Source: Arsenicicoccus cauae (GTDB taxonomy: Bacteria; Actinomycetota; Actinomycetes; Actinomycetales; Dermatophilaceae). From it: DNA of 64,000 nt. This document shows positions 26,719 through 37,700 of this stretch, one piece after another. The notes below the pieces were generated by a model. That model saw only the letters and a list, made by a program, of their open reading frames with translations, did no database searches and had not been told where the DNA came from. The stretch's first letter is position 1. Every line of letters begins with the position of its first letter. Where the stretch lies: positions 124,001-188,000 of the forward strand of contig NZ_WLVL01000023.1 in the NCBI RefSeq assembly GCF_009707125.1, written 5' to 3'. Both the position numbers and the translations under genes were made by a program.

Positions 26719-27452
26719 GGTCCCGACGTCCCGGCCGCGGCGAGGGCGGGTCGACCCGGGCGCGGTTCGAGGACCGGGCACGCACCGCCCGGCGGCTGCG
26801 CTGGCGCCCGATCCTGCTCGCCGTCCTGGCGGCGGCCCTCGTGGGCGGCCTCGTCTACCTCGTGTGGTTCAGCCCGGTGCTGGCCGTTCGCTCCGTCGTC
26901 GTCGAGGGCGTGCAGGGGTCGCAGGCCGAGGCGGTCCGGCGGGCCGCCGACATCCCCCTCGGGGTGCCGCTCGCCCGGGTCGACCTGGCGGGGCCGGGGC
27001 AGCGCGTGACGCGATCCCCGCTCTACGCCTCGGTCGACGTGGCGCGCAAGTGGCCGAGCACCGTGCTCGTGCGCGTCGAGCCGCGCCGACCGGTCCTCGC
27101 GCTCGACCGCGGCGGCGACGTGCAGCTGGTCGACGCGTCGGGCGTCGCCTACCTCACCGCGCCCGAGGCGCCCAAGGGGGTGCCCGTCGTGACCAGTCAG
27201 GGCGCGGCGACCCCGGATGGGCTGACGACCGCCATCTCCGTGCTGTCCGCGCTCCCGCCGGAGCTGCGCTCCACCGTGTCCGCCGTGCGGCTCGAGGGGC
27301 CGAGCATGGTGACCTTCCAGGCGGGCAGGACCAAGGTCCTCTGGGGGGACAGCACTGAACCTCAGCTGAAGGTCAAGGTCCTGACCGCGCTGCTGAAGTC
27401 GGGTCCCGCCACGGTCAACGTGAGCGCGCCGCACGCACCGGCGACCACCTGA
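26715..27452 (+). CDS. ftsQ: Cell division protein FtsQ
   Basis: 245 residues from GTG 26715 (overlap with murC stop); the apparent longer frame lies inside murC. A basic cytoplasmic start (RARFEDRARTARRLRWR), one membrane helix (PILLAVLAAALVGGLVYLVWF), a POTRA domain (VLAVRSVVVEGVQGSQAEAVRRAADIPLGVPLARVDL) and an FtsQ/DivIB domain with SPLYASVDVARKWPSTVLVRVEPRRPVLAL. It links early and late division proteins. Last gene of the tightly overlapped block; 185 bp separate it from ftsZ. Confidence 0.93.
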   Translation: MRSRRPGRGEGGSTRARFEDRARTARRLRWRPILLAVLAAALVGGLVYLVWFSPVLAVRSVVVEGVQGSQAEAVRRAADIPLGVPLARVDLAGPGQRVTRSPLYASVDVARKWPSTVLVRVEPRRPVLALDRGGDVQLVDASGVAYLTAPEAPKGVPVVTSQGAATPDGLTTAISVLSALPPELRSTVSAVRLEGPSMVTFQAGRTKVLWGDSTEPQLKVKVLTALLKSGPATVNVSAPHAPATT

Positions 27453-27587
27453 CGCGCGGGACGCCGGCAGGAGCGCTCGTCGGCTGGTCCATGCGGGTAG
27501 CAACACGCCTGGTCGGAGGTTGCCCCGCGCCTCGAGCAGGACGTACCTTTCTCTCGACGTTCCATAACAGAACCATAACCTTGCACT

Positions 27588-27610
27588 CAACCTTTAGGGT
27601 TTAAGGGTTG
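27588..27610 (+). promoter_or_regulatory. Inverted repeat in the ftsQ-ftsZ gap
   Basis: CAACCTT (27588-27594) and AAGGGTTG (27603-27610) form a near-perfect inverted repeat around TAGGGTTT, about 28 bp before the ftsZ GTG and in an AT-richer stretch that also holds two CATAAC sequences. It is a candidate operator or promoter part for ftsZ. No confident -35/-10 pair could be set. Confidence 0.4.
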
Positions 27611-27637
27611 GTTGCCCCCAGCAGGAGAGGCCCCACC

Positions 27638-28957
<1,320 letters not shown>

Positions 28958-29010
28958 GTCGGTCGACCCTGCGGCGCGACGGTCTCCCGATCGGTCGACG
29001 AGCCGGCGCC

Positions 29011-29047
29011 GCGTGAGGCCCCCGCCACCGAGGCGGGGGCCTCACGC
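29011..29047 (+). terminator. Terminator hairpin after ftsZ
   Basis: Perfect 16-bp stem: GCGTGAGGCCCCCGCC and GGCGGGGGCCTCACGC around loop ACCGA. No U-tract follows. Confidence 0.8.
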
Positions 29048-29091
29048 GCTACCGCCCCGATCGTGCGCCCTCGTGCCGTTACCCTCGTGGG

Positions 29092-29838
29092 GTGTTCGCC
29101 CACCAGCAGCAGGACGGGTCCGTGTGGCGGGCCTTCACCGACGCCCGCGGCGGCGTCAGCGACGCGCCCTACGGCGGCGGCCGGGGCGCTGCCGGTGGCC
29201 TCAACCTGGGGAGCCACGTCGGTGACGACCCCGCCGCCGTGGCCGCCAACCGTCGTCGGGTCGCCGAGGCGGCCGCCGTCGCCCCCGACGCGCTCGTGCT
29301 CGTCGACCAGGTGCACGGCGCCGACGTGGTCCAGGTCGACGGGCCGTGCCGCGGGCCGGCCGGCGTGGCCGACGCCATGGTCACGACGCGGACCGGGCTG
29401 GCGCTCGCCGTGCTCGTGGCCGACTGCACGCCGGTGCTCCTCGCCGACCCGGAGGCCGGGGTCCTCGGGGCGGCCCACGCAGGGCGCCCCGGGATGCTCG
29501 CCGGGGTCGTCCCCGCGACCGTGTCCGCCATGCGCGACCTCGGTGCCCGCGCGATCAGCGCCGTCGTGGGTCCCTCGGTGTGCGGCCGCTGCTACGAGGT
29601 GCCGGCCGACATGCAGCAGGCGGCAGGCAGGTCGGTCCCGGAGTGCCTGGCCCGCACCTGGGGCGGCACGCCCGCCATCGACGTCGCCACCGGTGTCGTC
29701 GCTCAGCTCGCCGACCTGGGGGTCGTGGTGACCTGGGTGCCCGGCTGCACCTACGAGGACGACCGCTTCTACTCCTACCGCCGGTCCGGCACCACGGGAC
29801 GGTTCGGGGGAGTCGTGCTGCGGCGAGAGGTGGCGTGA
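29092..29838 (+). CDS. pgeF: Peptidoglycan editing factor PgeF (YfiH/DUF152 family)
   Basis: 248 residues. Conserved: LVDQVHGADVVQV, VADCTPVLLADPEAGVLGAAHAGRPGMLAG, GPSVCGRCYEVP and DDRFYSYRRSGTTGRFGGVV; the His/Cys set matches this copper- or zinc-binding family, once called polyphenol oxidase, which in E. coli removes wrongly placed serine from wall precursors. The usual AHAGWRG is AHAGRPG here. TACCCT ends 6 nt before the GTG and there is no ribosome site, so it is probably leaderless. It is next to ftsZ in many actinobacteria. The stop overlaps the yggS ATG. Confidence 0.9.
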   Translation: MFAHQQQDGSVWRAFTDARGGVSDAPYGGGRGAAGGLNLGSHVGDDPAAVAANRRRVAEAAAVAPDALVLVDQVHGADVVQVDGPCRGPAGVADAMVTTRTGLALAVLVADCTPVLLADPEAGVLGAAHAGRPGMLAGVVPATVSAMRDLGARAISAVVGPSVCGRCYEVPADMQQAAGRSVPECLARTWGGTPAIDVATGVVAQLADLGVVVTWVPGCTYEDDRFYSYRRSGTTGRFGGVVLRREVA

Positions 29839-30617
29839 TGGGCGACGTCCGCACCGCGGACCTGGCCGAGTCCCTGGCCCGGGTCGAGGAGCGCATCGTC
29901 GCGGCCTGCGCCGCGTCGGGCCGGGACCGTGACGACGTCCACCTCGTCGTGGTCACCAAGTTCTTTCCCCTCGATGACGTGCGGCGGCTGATCGGTCTCG
30001 GGGTCACCGACGTAGGGGAGAACAAGGCGCAGGAGGCCGCGGCCAAGCTCGCCGGGCTCGATGACGACGAGCGCGACGCTCTCACCGTGCACTTCGTCGG
30101 GCAGCTGCAGATCAACAAGGCCCGCCAGGTGGCCTCCTGGGCCGACGTCGTCCACACCGTCGACCGGAGCCGTCTGGTCACCGCTCTCGACCGGGGCGCC
30201 GAGCAAGCGGGCCGCCACCTCGACGTGCTTCTGCAGGTGGATCTGGACGACCGCGTGGATCTGGCCGACGCCCCACGCTCCGGGCGACCCCGCGCGAGCG
30301 GGTCGCGCGGAGGTGCGCCGGCGGACGGCATACCGGCCCTGGCCGACGAGGTCGGGCGAGCGGCGCACCTGCACCTGCGTGGCGTGATGGCCGTCGCCCC
30401 CCTGAGCCGGTCCGCCGACGACGCCGGCCCCTCCTCGACCGCGGCGGTCGCCTTCGCCGAGCTGGCCCGGCTGGCCGACCAGGTGCGGTCCGCCCACCCC
30501 CGGGCGACCATGGTCTCGGCCGGCATGAGCGGCGACCTCGAGCAGGCGATCGCGCACGGCGCGACACACCTGCGTGTCGGCTCCGCAATCCTCGGACCAC
30601 GACCGGCGCCCCGGTAG
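29838..30617 (+). CDS. PLP homeostasis protein YggS/YlmE
   Basis: 259 residues from ATG 29838 (TGATG overlap with pgeF). Single-domain PLP-binding protein: PLP lysine in LVVVTKFFPLDDVRRL, VTDVGENKAQEAAAK, HFVGQLQINKARQV and SAGMSGDLEQAIAHGATHLRVGSAILG. There is an insert of about 20 residues ([17 protein letters not shown]) before the helix that usually follows the QVN region. Members balance vitamin B6 levels and sit in division gene clusters beside sepF in many Gram-positive bacteria. Confidence 0.93.
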   Translation: MGDVRTADLAESLARVEERIVAACAASGRDRDDVHLVVVTKFFPLDDVRRLIGLGVTDVGENKAQEAAAKLAGLDDDERDALTVHFVGQLQINKARQVASWADVVHTVDRSRLVTALDRGAEQAGRHLDVLLQVDLDDRVDLADAPRSGRPRASGSRGGAPADGIPALADEVGRAAHLHLRGVMAVAPLSRSADDAGPSSTAAVAFAELARLADQVRSAHPRATMVSAGMSGDLEQAIAHGATHLRVGSAILGPRPAPR

Positions 30618-30660
30618 CGTTCGACGCGACGATGATCGACGACTGAGCAGGAGATGCGCG

Positions 30661-31230
30661 ATGGCTGGGGCGCTGCGCAAGACCATGGTCTACCTAGGGC
30701 TGGCCGAGGACGACGAGTACGACACCTACGACCGCCAGGACGCCGGGGCGCGCGAGACGCGACACGCCGAGGCGCGCACGGCCGAGCCGTCGCGTCGCGA
30801 GCCGCACCTGGTCGAGGCCCGCTCCGAGGCGGGGGCCGAGGGCCACGCGGGAGCGACGTCGGTCCGCGAGGAGCACCGCGCCTCCGTCGCCCACCTGCCC
30901 CAGCGCACCCCTGTGGCGCGCGTCGTCCGCGACCCGGAGGTCGGCCCGATGAACCGCATCACGACGATCCACCCCCGCACCTACAACGAGGCCAAGACGA
31001 TCGGCGAGTCCTTCCGCGAGGGCACCCCGGTCATCATGAACCTCGGCGACATGGCCGACGACGACGCCAAGCGCCTCGTCGACTTCGCCGCCGGGCTCGT
31101 CTTCGGGCTCAACGGGGCCATCGAGCGCGTCACGAGCAAGGTCTTCCTGCTCACGCCGCAGCACGTCGAGGTGTCCTCCGAGGAGTCCGAGGCGCCCCAG
31201 TCGACCCGCGGCTTCTTCAACCAGAGCTGA
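30661..31230 (+). CDS. sepF: Cell division protein SepF
   Basis: 189 residues from ATG 30661, with AGGAG 8 nt upstream. An N-terminal membrane-binding segment (MAGALRKTMVYLGLAEDDEYD), an Arg/Glu/Ala-rich linker, and the C-terminal SepF domain: ITTIHPRTYNEAKTIGESFREGTPVIMNLGDMADDDAKRLVDFAAGLVFGLNGAIERVTSKVFLLTP. In actinobacteria, which lack FtsA, SepF is the membrane anchor of FtsZ and is essential. Ends with GFFNQS, as usual for actinobacterial SepF. A strong hairpin follows. Confidence 0.96.
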   Translation: MAGALRKTMVYLGLAEDDEYDTYDRQDAGARETRHAEARTAEPSRREPHLVEARSEAGAEGHAGATSVREEHRASVAHLPQRTPVARVVRDPEVGPMNRITTIHPRTYNEAKTIGESFREGTPVIMNLGDMADDDAKRLVDFAAGLVFGLNGAIERVTSKVFLLTPQHVEVSSEESEAPQSTRGFFNQS

Positions 31231-31256
31231 TCGCACCGCCCGGCCCCAGCCGGGAG

Positions 31257-31299
31257 ACGGCGCAGGTCCCCACGGGAACGCCGAGGGGACCTGCGCCGT
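31257..31299 (+). terminator. Terminator hairpin after sepF
   Basis: Perfect 15-bp stem ACGGCGCAGGTCCCC / GGGGACCTGCGCCGT with a 13-nt loop; no clear U-tract. Confidence 0.75.
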
Positions 31300-31369
31300 T
31301 GTGCTGGAGGCAACCCGCACCCGACGACGACCGCCCGGTGACCCGGCCGGTGCAAAGGATCCTTGAGAC

Positions 31370-31651
31370 ATGAGCCTGCGTGGCCTGCTGCTGAACCTCC
31401 TGTGGCTCTACTGGCTGGTGCTGATGGCCCGGCTCGTCCTCAGCTATGTCGTGATGCTGGCCCGTGACTGGCGACCGCGCGGTGTGGTGCTGGTGCTGGT
31501 CGAAGGCGTGTACACCCTGACCGACCCGCCGCTGCGCGCGCTGCGCAAGGTCATCCGCCCGCTGCGGCTGGGAGGCATGGCGCTGGACCTGGCGTTCATG
31601 GTGCTGTTCCTCATCGTGATCGTCCTGATGCAGGTCGTGGCCAGGGTGTAG
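31370..31651 (+). CDS. YggT family membrane protein
   Basis: 93 residues, two membrane helices (LLLNLLWLYWLVLMARLVLSYVVML and LDLAFMVLFLIVIVLMQVVARV) separated by the typical YggT loop VYTLTDPPLRALRKVIRPLRLGG. The role is not known; it is found between sepF and divIVA in most actinobacteria and in division loci of other Gram-positives, and a link with division or osmotic stress has been proposed. AAAGGATCC upstream may be the ribosome site. Confidence 0.92.
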   Translation: MSLRGLLLNLLWLYWLVLMARLVLSYVVMLARDWRPRGVVLVLVEGVYTLTDPPLRALRKVIRPLRLGGMALDLAFMVLFLIVIVLMQVVARV

Positions 31652-31723
31652 GTTTTCCGACGAATGGCCCCGGGACCCCGACGGTTCCGGGCCCGACCGC
31701 ACGACGAACGAAGAGGTGGACTC

Positions 31724-32635
31724 ATGGCGCTCACGCCTGATGACGTGCTCAAGAAGAGCTTCGGGGCGACCCAGTTCCGACGGGGCTACGACGAGCGCGA
31801 GGTCGACGACTTCCTGGACGAGGTGGTCAGCGAGCTGCGCGACCTGATCGCGGAGCGCGACGACTACAGGCGCAAGTACGAAGAGACCGCCCGCGGCAAG
31901 GGCCAGACGCCGGTGCCGGCCGCTGGTCGGGCGGCAACCGCCCCGTCCGCCGAGCTGGACAAGCTCCGGGCCGAGGTGGCAGCCGCCAACAAGCGCGCGG
32001 ACGAGGCGACCCGCAGGTCCGCCACGGACGAGGGGGCCACCAGTGCGGCGGCCCGCACCGAGGTCACCCAGCTGCGCCAGCGTCTGCAGGCCGTCGAGAA
32101 GGACCTCGAGTCGACGCGCGCCGAGCTGACCAAGGCGCGCTCCGCGCAGGCGCAGCAGGCCAAGGCCGCCGAGAAGTCGGGCGACGCCGAAGAGGCCGCC
32201 GGCCTGATCGCCCTGGCCCAGCGGCTGCACGACGAGCACGTCGCCAAGGGCAAGGCGGAGCACGAGCGGCTCCTGACCGAGGCGCGGCAGCAGCGCGAGA
32301 CGCTGATCGGCGAGGGCACTCGCAAGCGCGACGAGCTCGTCACGACGGCGCAGCGCCGGCACGACGAGCTCGTAGCCGAGGGGCAGGAGCGTCACAAGAA
32401 GCTCATCGCGGACGGCACCGCCCAGCACGAGACCATGGTGGGCGAGGCGACCCGGCAGCGGGAGGGCATCCTGTCCGGCATGGTGGCGGAGAAGGCCACG
32501 CTGGAGCAGGCGGTCGCCTCCCTGCAGGCCTACGAGGCCTCCTACCGCGAGAGCATCAAGACCTTCCTCAGGACTCAGCTGCAGGAGGTGGAGCAGGCAC
32601 GCCTCGCCCCGCCGCAGCACCAGCAGCAGCACTGA
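31724..32635 (+). CDS. divIVA: DivIVA/Wag31-type polar growth protein
   Basis: 303 residues from ATG 31724 after AAGAGGTGGA. The N-terminal DivIVA domain is LTPDDVLKKSFGATQFRRGYDEREVDDFLDEVVSELRDLI, with the hydrophobic/Arg turn that senses curved membrane. Two long coiled-coils follow (from about residue 77 to the end), separated by an Ala/Gly/Thr-rich linker, and the end is Gln/His rich (PPQHQQQH). Wag31 orthologs direct cell pole growth. A TAGGTT at 31650-31655, overlapping the yggT stop, may be its -10. Confidence 0.95.
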   Translation: MALTPDDVLKKSFGATQFRRGYDEREVDDFLDEVVSELRDLIAERDDYRRKYEETARGKGQTPVPAAGRAATAPSAELDKLRAEVAAANKRADEATRRSATDEGATSAAARTEVTQLRQRLQAVEKDLESTRAELTKARSAQAQQAKAAEKSGDAEEAAGLIALAQRLHDEHVAKGKAEHERLLTEARQQRETLIGEGTRKRDELVTTAQRRHDELVAEGQERHKKLIADGTAQHETMVGEATRQREGILSGMVAEKATLEQAVASLQAYEASYRESIKTFLRTQLQEVEQARLAPPQHQQQH

Positions 32636-32762
32636 GACATCGAGGCATGTCTGTCGTGCAGGGAGCCGACCGGCTACCCTGTGCAGACCTCGCGCGCCGT
32701 CGGCGTGTCGAGCCGGTCGGCGCCGGGGGGCGTCGACCTCACCACGAGCAAGTGAGGGCATC

Positions 32763-33188
32763 ATGGCTGGCAAGTCCGAAGGGCAGTCGACGACCGCGAC
32801 CTCGACCAAGGGCAGCGCTGACGACGGCACCTGGTCGACGGCCGAGGTGGCCGAGCTGCGGCAGACCCTGCAGGGTGAGATCGACCGGCTGACGCGCGAG
32901 CTCGCCGAGGCGCAGATCGACCTGGTCGACCTGGTGCAGGACACCCAGGACATCGTGGGCGACGACCAGGCCGACGTGGGGTCCAAGGCGATCGAGCGCG
33001 AGCACGAGGCCGCGATGGCGGCCAACACCCGTGACGTCCTGGCGCAGTACCAGCACGCGCTGGAGCGGGTCGACGCCGACCTGCAGGGCGTGTGCGAGAG
33101 CTGCGGAGGGGTCATCCCCAAGCTGAGGGTCCAGGCCTTCCCCCGCGCCACGCTGTGCGTGGCGTGCAAGTCCGCGCAGAAGCGGTGA
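32763..33188 (+). CDS. DksA/TraR-type zinc finger protein
   Basis: 141 residues: an unconserved N-terminus, a helical hairpin region (STAEVAELRQTLQGEIDRLTRELAEAQ and beyond) and a C-terminal C4 zinc finger ([33 protein letters not shown]). The DksA group acts on RNA polymerase through the secondary channel. In actinobacteria this gene regularly precedes lspA; its target is not known. The stop overlaps the lspA GTG by 4 nt. Confidence 0.9.
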   Translation: MAGKSEGQSTTATSTKGSADDGTWSTAEVAELRQTLQGEIDRLTRELAEAQIDLVDLVQDTQDIVGDDQADVGSKAIEREHEAAMAANTRDVLAQYQHALERVDADLQGVCESCGGVIPKLRVQAFPRATLCVACKSAQKR

Positions 33189-33754
33189 CCTCACCCGTCG
33201 ACGACGACGCACGCGACGCCGGGGCGACCCGAGCGTCGCGGCGTCGCGTCTGGCCCCTCCTGGTCCTGCTCGCGGTCGTGACCTTCGCGGCCGACCAGGC
33301 CAGCAAGGTCTGGGCCCTGGACGCCCTCGTGCCGGGGGCTCCACGAGACCTGGTCGGCTCGGTCCTGCGGCTCAACCTCATCTTCAACTCCGGCGCCGCG
33401 TTCTCGCTGGGCGCCGGCACGACCTGGCTGCTCACCGTCGTCGCCGTGGTCATCGGGGTGCTCGTCGCCTGGCACGCCCGCCGCATCGTCAGCGTCCCGT
33501 GGGCCGTCGCCGGCGGGCTGGTGATGGGGGGCCTGCTCGGCAACCTCTACGACCGGCTGTTCCGGCCGCCCTCCTTCGGGCAGGGTCATGTCGTGGACTT
33601 CCTCGACTACAGCGGGTTCTTCATCGGCAATGTCGCCGACATCGCGATCGTCTGCGCGGCGATCCTCGTGGCGCTGCTGTCCTTCGTCGGGATCTCCTAC
33701 GACGGCACCCGGGCCCCCGACCATGCCCCCTCCGAGGAGGACACCCATGCCTGA
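33185..33754 (+). CDS. lspA: Lipoprotein signal peptidase (signal peptidase II)
   Basis: 189 residues from GTG 33185. Four membrane helices; conserved blocks [36 protein letters not shown] and [21 protein letters not shown]. The two aspartates in NLYDRL and NVADIA are the catalytic pair that cleaves the signal peptide of diacylglyceryl prolipoproteins. An N-terminal basic stretch (RASRRRVW) precedes helix 1. Overlaps the zinc finger gene and rluD, so the three are co-translated. Confidence 0.96.
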   Translation: MTSPVDDDARDAGATRASRRRVWPLLVLLAVVTFAADQASKVWALDALVPGAPRDLVGSVLRLNLIFNSGAAFSLGAGTTWLLTVVAVVIGVLVAWHARRIVSVPWAVAGGLVMGGLLGNLYDRLFRPPSFGQGHVVDFLDYSGFFIGNVADIAIVCAAILVALLSFVGISYDGTRAPDHAPSEEDTHA

Positions 33755-34679
33755 CGTCCGGATGCTTCCCGTCCCCGACGGCCTGGAGGGCGAGCGGGTC
33801 GACGCCGCCGTCTCCAGGCTCTTCGGGGTGTCCCGCACCAAGGCGGCCGAGCTCGCCGCGGACGGCCACATCCAGCTCGACGGCAGGGGCGCCGGCAAGT
33901 CCGACCGGGTCACGGCCGGCGCCTGGCTCGAGGCCACCCTGCCCGACCCCGTGCTCGACGACGCGCCGGCCGTCGTCCCGCGCGAGGTGCCGGGCCTCGC
34001 GATCGTGCACGACGACACCGAGATCGTCGTCGTGGACAAGCCCGCTGGCTGCGCCGCCCACCCGAGCGTCGGCTGGGACGGGCCGGACGTCGTGTCCGGG
34101 CTCGCCGCCGAGGGCTACCGCATCTCCACCTCCGGCGCGGCCGAGCGCCAGGGCATCGTCCAGCGCCTCGATGTCGGCACCACCGGTCTGATGGTGGTGG
34201 CCAAGTCCGAGCGGGCCTACTCCGTGCTCAAGCAGGCGTTCCGCGACCGGACCGTCTCCAAGACCTATCACGCGGTGGTGCAGGGACTGCCGGACCCCAT
34301 GGTGGGCACCATCGAGGCGCCGATCGGGCGGCACCCCAACCACGACTGGAAGTTCGCCGTCCGCCAGGAGGGGCGCCACTCCGTCACGCACTACGAGGTG
34401 CTCGAGGCGATGCGGCACGCGTCGCTGCTGGAGATCCACCTCGAGACCGGCCGCACCCACCAGATCCGGGTCCACTTCAGCGCCCTGCGGCACCCCTGCG
34501 TCGGCGACCCGCTGTATGGCGCCGACCCCGTTCTCGCGCGGCGGGTCGGGCTCGACCGGCAGTGGCTGCATGCCCGCGAGCTGGGGTTCACCCACCCCGG
34601 CAGCGGGGAGTGGGTGACCTACGAGAGCCCCTACCCGGCGGACCTGCAGCGGTCGCTGGACCTGCTCCGCGAGGGGTGA
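33747..34679 (+). CDS. rluD: 23S rRNA pseudouridine synthase RluD-type
   Basis: 310 residues from ATG 33747, which overlaps the lspA stop by 8 nt; GAGGAGG lies upstream. An S4-type RNA-binding domain ([31 protein letters not shown]) comes first, then the RluA-family catalytic domain with [16 protein letters not shown], the catalytic-Asp motif [16 protein letters not shown], and [26 protein letters not shown]. It converts uridines in helix 69 or a similar 23S site to pseudouridine; exact positions cannot be told from sequence. Confidence 0.94.
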   Translation: MPDVRMLPVPDGLEGERVDAAVSRLFGVSRTKAAELAADGHIQLDGRGAGKSDRVTAGAWLEATLPDPVLDDAPAVVPREVPGLAIVHDDTEIVVVDKPAGCAAHPSVGWDGPDVVSGLAAEGYRISTSGAAERQGIVQRLDVGTTGLMVVAKSERAYSVLKQAFRDRTVSKTYHAVVQGLPDPMVGTIEAPIGRHPNHDWKFAVRQEGRHSVTHYEVLEAMRHASLLEIHLETGRTHQIRVHFSALRHPCVGDPLYGADPVLARRVGLDRQWLHARELGFTHPGSGEWVTYESPYPADLQRSLDLLREG

Positions 34680-34759
34680 CCGAGGCGCCTGGCGGCGACC
34701 CGTCGAGGCGCCGGGACGGCATACGGGATGTCCGGGAGGGGTCTGTCGGACCGCGGGCA

Positions 34760-34765
34760 TAGACT
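34760..34765 (+). promoter_or_regulatory. Leaderless -10 box of dnaE
   Basis: TAGACT ends exactly 7 nt before the dnaE ATG and no ribosome site is present, so transcription should begin at or next to the A of the ATG. The same hexamer and spacing recur before hisD (45688-45693). Confidence 0.7.
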
Positions 34766-34772
34766 GCCGCCG

Positions 34773-37700
34773 ATGTCCTCGCCAGCAGCCTCCAGCAAGT
34801 CCTTCGTGCACCTGCACAACCACACCGAGTACTCCATGCTCGACGGTGCCGCCCGCATCGACGACCTCTTCGCCCGGTCCGCCGAGATGGGGATGCCGGC
34901 GGTCGCGACCACCGACCACGGCTTCATCTTCGGGGCCTACGAGTTCTGGAAGAAGTCGACCCGGCACGGGGTCAAGCCGATCGTCGGGATCGAGGCCTAC
35001 CTCACGCCGGGGACGCACCGCACCGACAAGACGCGGGTGAGATTCGGCGACGGCGGTCGCGACGACGTCTCGGGCTCCGGCGCCTACACCCACATGACGA
35101 TGTGGGCGCGCAACAACGAGGGCATGCACAACCTCTTCCGGCTGTGCTCGCTGGCCAGCCTCGAGGGCTACTACTTCAAGCCGCGCATGGACCGCGAGCT
35201 GCTCCAGACCTATGGCAAGGGCCTGATCGCCACCACCGGCTGCCCCTCGGGCGAGGTCCAGACCCGGCTGCGCCTCGGGCAGTACGCCGAGGCCCGCCAG
35301 GCGGCCAGCGACTACCGCGACATCTTCGGCGCCGAGAACTTCTTCTGCGAGCTGATGGACCACGGCCTGGACATCGAGCGGCGTGTCCACAAGGACCTGC
35401 TGCGCCTGGCCAAGGAGCTCGACCTGCCGCTGGTCGCCACCAACGACCTTCACTACACCGACGCCGCGGACGCCAAGGCCCACGCCGCCCTGCTGTGCGT
35501 GCAGTCCGGCTCGACGCTGATGGACCCCAACCGGTTCAAGTTCGACGCCGACGACTTCTACCTCAAGAGCCCCGAGGAGATGCGCCACCTGTGGCGCGAG
35601 CTGCCCCAGGCGTGCGACAACACCCTGCTCATCGCCGACATGTGCGACATCTCGTTCAGCGAGGGCGAGGGGCAGTACATGCCCCGCTTCCCCTGCCCCG
35701 AGGGCGAGGACGAGACCAGCTGGTTCGTCAAGGAGGTCGAGCGCGGCCTGCACGCCCGCTTCCCCGAGGGCATCCCGGACTACGCCCGCAAGCAGGCGGC
35801 CTTCGAGACCGAGGTCATCGTCGGCAAGGGCTACCCCGGCTACTTCCTCGTCGTCGCCGACTTCATCAACTGGGCCAAGGAGAACGGCATCCGGGTGGGC
35901 CCGGGCCGTGGCTCCGGTGCCGGCTCGATGTGCGCCTATGCCATGCGCATCACCGACCTGGACCCCGTGCCGCACGGTCTGATCTTCGAGCGCTTCCTCA
36001 ACCCCGAGCGCCAGTCCATGCCCGACTTCGACGTCGACTTCGACGAGCGCCGCCGCGGCGAGGTCATCAAGTACGTCACGGACAAGTACGGCGAGGAGCG
36101 CGTCGCCCAGATCGTCACCTACGGCACGATCAAGGCCAAGCAGGCCGTCAAGGACGCCGGACGCGTGCTCGGCCACCCCTTCGCCGTCGGCGAGAAGCTC
36201 ACCAAGGCCATGCCGCCGGACGTCATGGGCAAGGGCATCCCGCTGTCGGGGATCTTCGACCCCGCGCACAAGCGGTATGCCGAGGCCGCGGACTTCCGCG
36301 CGATGCACGACTCCGACCCCGTGGCCCAGGAGGTCGTGGCCACGGCGCGCGGCCTCGAGGGGCTGAAGCGCCAGTGGGGCGTGCACGCCGCCGGCGTCAT
36401 CATGTCCAGCGAGCCGCTGATCGACCTCATCCCGATCATGCGCCGCGAGGCCGACGGGCAGATCATCACGCAGTTCGACTACCCGAGCTGCGAGACGCTC
36501 GGCCTGGTCAAGATGGACTTCCTCGGCCTGCGCAACCTGACGATCCTCGACGACGCCATCAAGAACGTCGAGATGAACCGCGGGGAGACCATCGACCTGG
36601 ACGCCCTGTCCAAGGACATGACCGACCCGGCGACCTATGACCTGCTGGCCCGCGGCGACACCCTCGGCGTCTTCCAGCTCGACGGCGGCGGCATGCGCTC
36701 GCTGCTGCGGCTGATGCAGCCGGACAACTTCGAGGACATCTCCGCGGCCCTCGCGCTCTACCGCCCCGGCCCGATGGGCGCCAACGCGCACACCAACTTC
36801 GCGCTGCGCAAGAACGGCAAGCAGGAGGTGGACTACATCCACCCCGAGCTGACCGAGGCGCTCGAGCCGATCCTGTCCATGACCTACGGCCTGATCATCT
36901 ATCAGGAGCAGGTCATGGAGATCGCGCAGAAGCTCGCGGGCTACACCCTCGGCAACGCCGACCTGCTGCGTCGCGCCATGGGCAAGAAGAAGAAGGAGGT
37001 GCTGGACGCCGAGTACGCCAACTTCGAGAAGGGCATGCTCGACAACGGCTACTCCAAGGATGCCGTCGAGAAGCTCTGGAGCATCCTGCTGCCCTTCTCG
37101 GACTATGCCTTCAACAAGGCCCACACCGCGGCGTACGGCGTCGTGTCCTACTGGACGGGCTACCTCAAGGCCAACTACCGCGCCGAGTACATGGCCGCGC
37201 TGCTCACGAGCGTGCGCGACGACAAGGACAAGTCCGCGCTCTACCTCAACGAGTGCCGCCACATGGGCATCAAGGTGCTCCCGCCCGACGTCAATGACTC
37301 GATCGGCTTCTTCGCCGCCGTCGGCGAGGACATCCGCTTCGGCCTGGAGGCGGTCCGCAACGTCGGCGCCAACGTCGTGGTCGAGATCATCAAGGCCCGC
37401 GAGGACAAGGGCGCCTTCACCTCGTTCAAGGACTTCCTGCACAAGGTGCCGGCGGTCGTGTGCAACAAGCGCACCATCGAGTCCCTGGTCAAGGCCGGTG
37501 CGTTCGACTCCCTCGGGGAGTCCCGCCGCGGCCTCGCCGAGGTGCACGAGCCGTATGTCGAGGCCCTGGTGGACGTCAAGCGCCGCGAGGCGGCCGGCCA
37601 GGACTCGTTGTTCGCGGCGTTCGCGATGGCGCACGACGACGACGCGGGTGGCGCCGACGCGTTCGCCGGCATGCCGCCGGTCCCGACGCACTCGTGGGAC

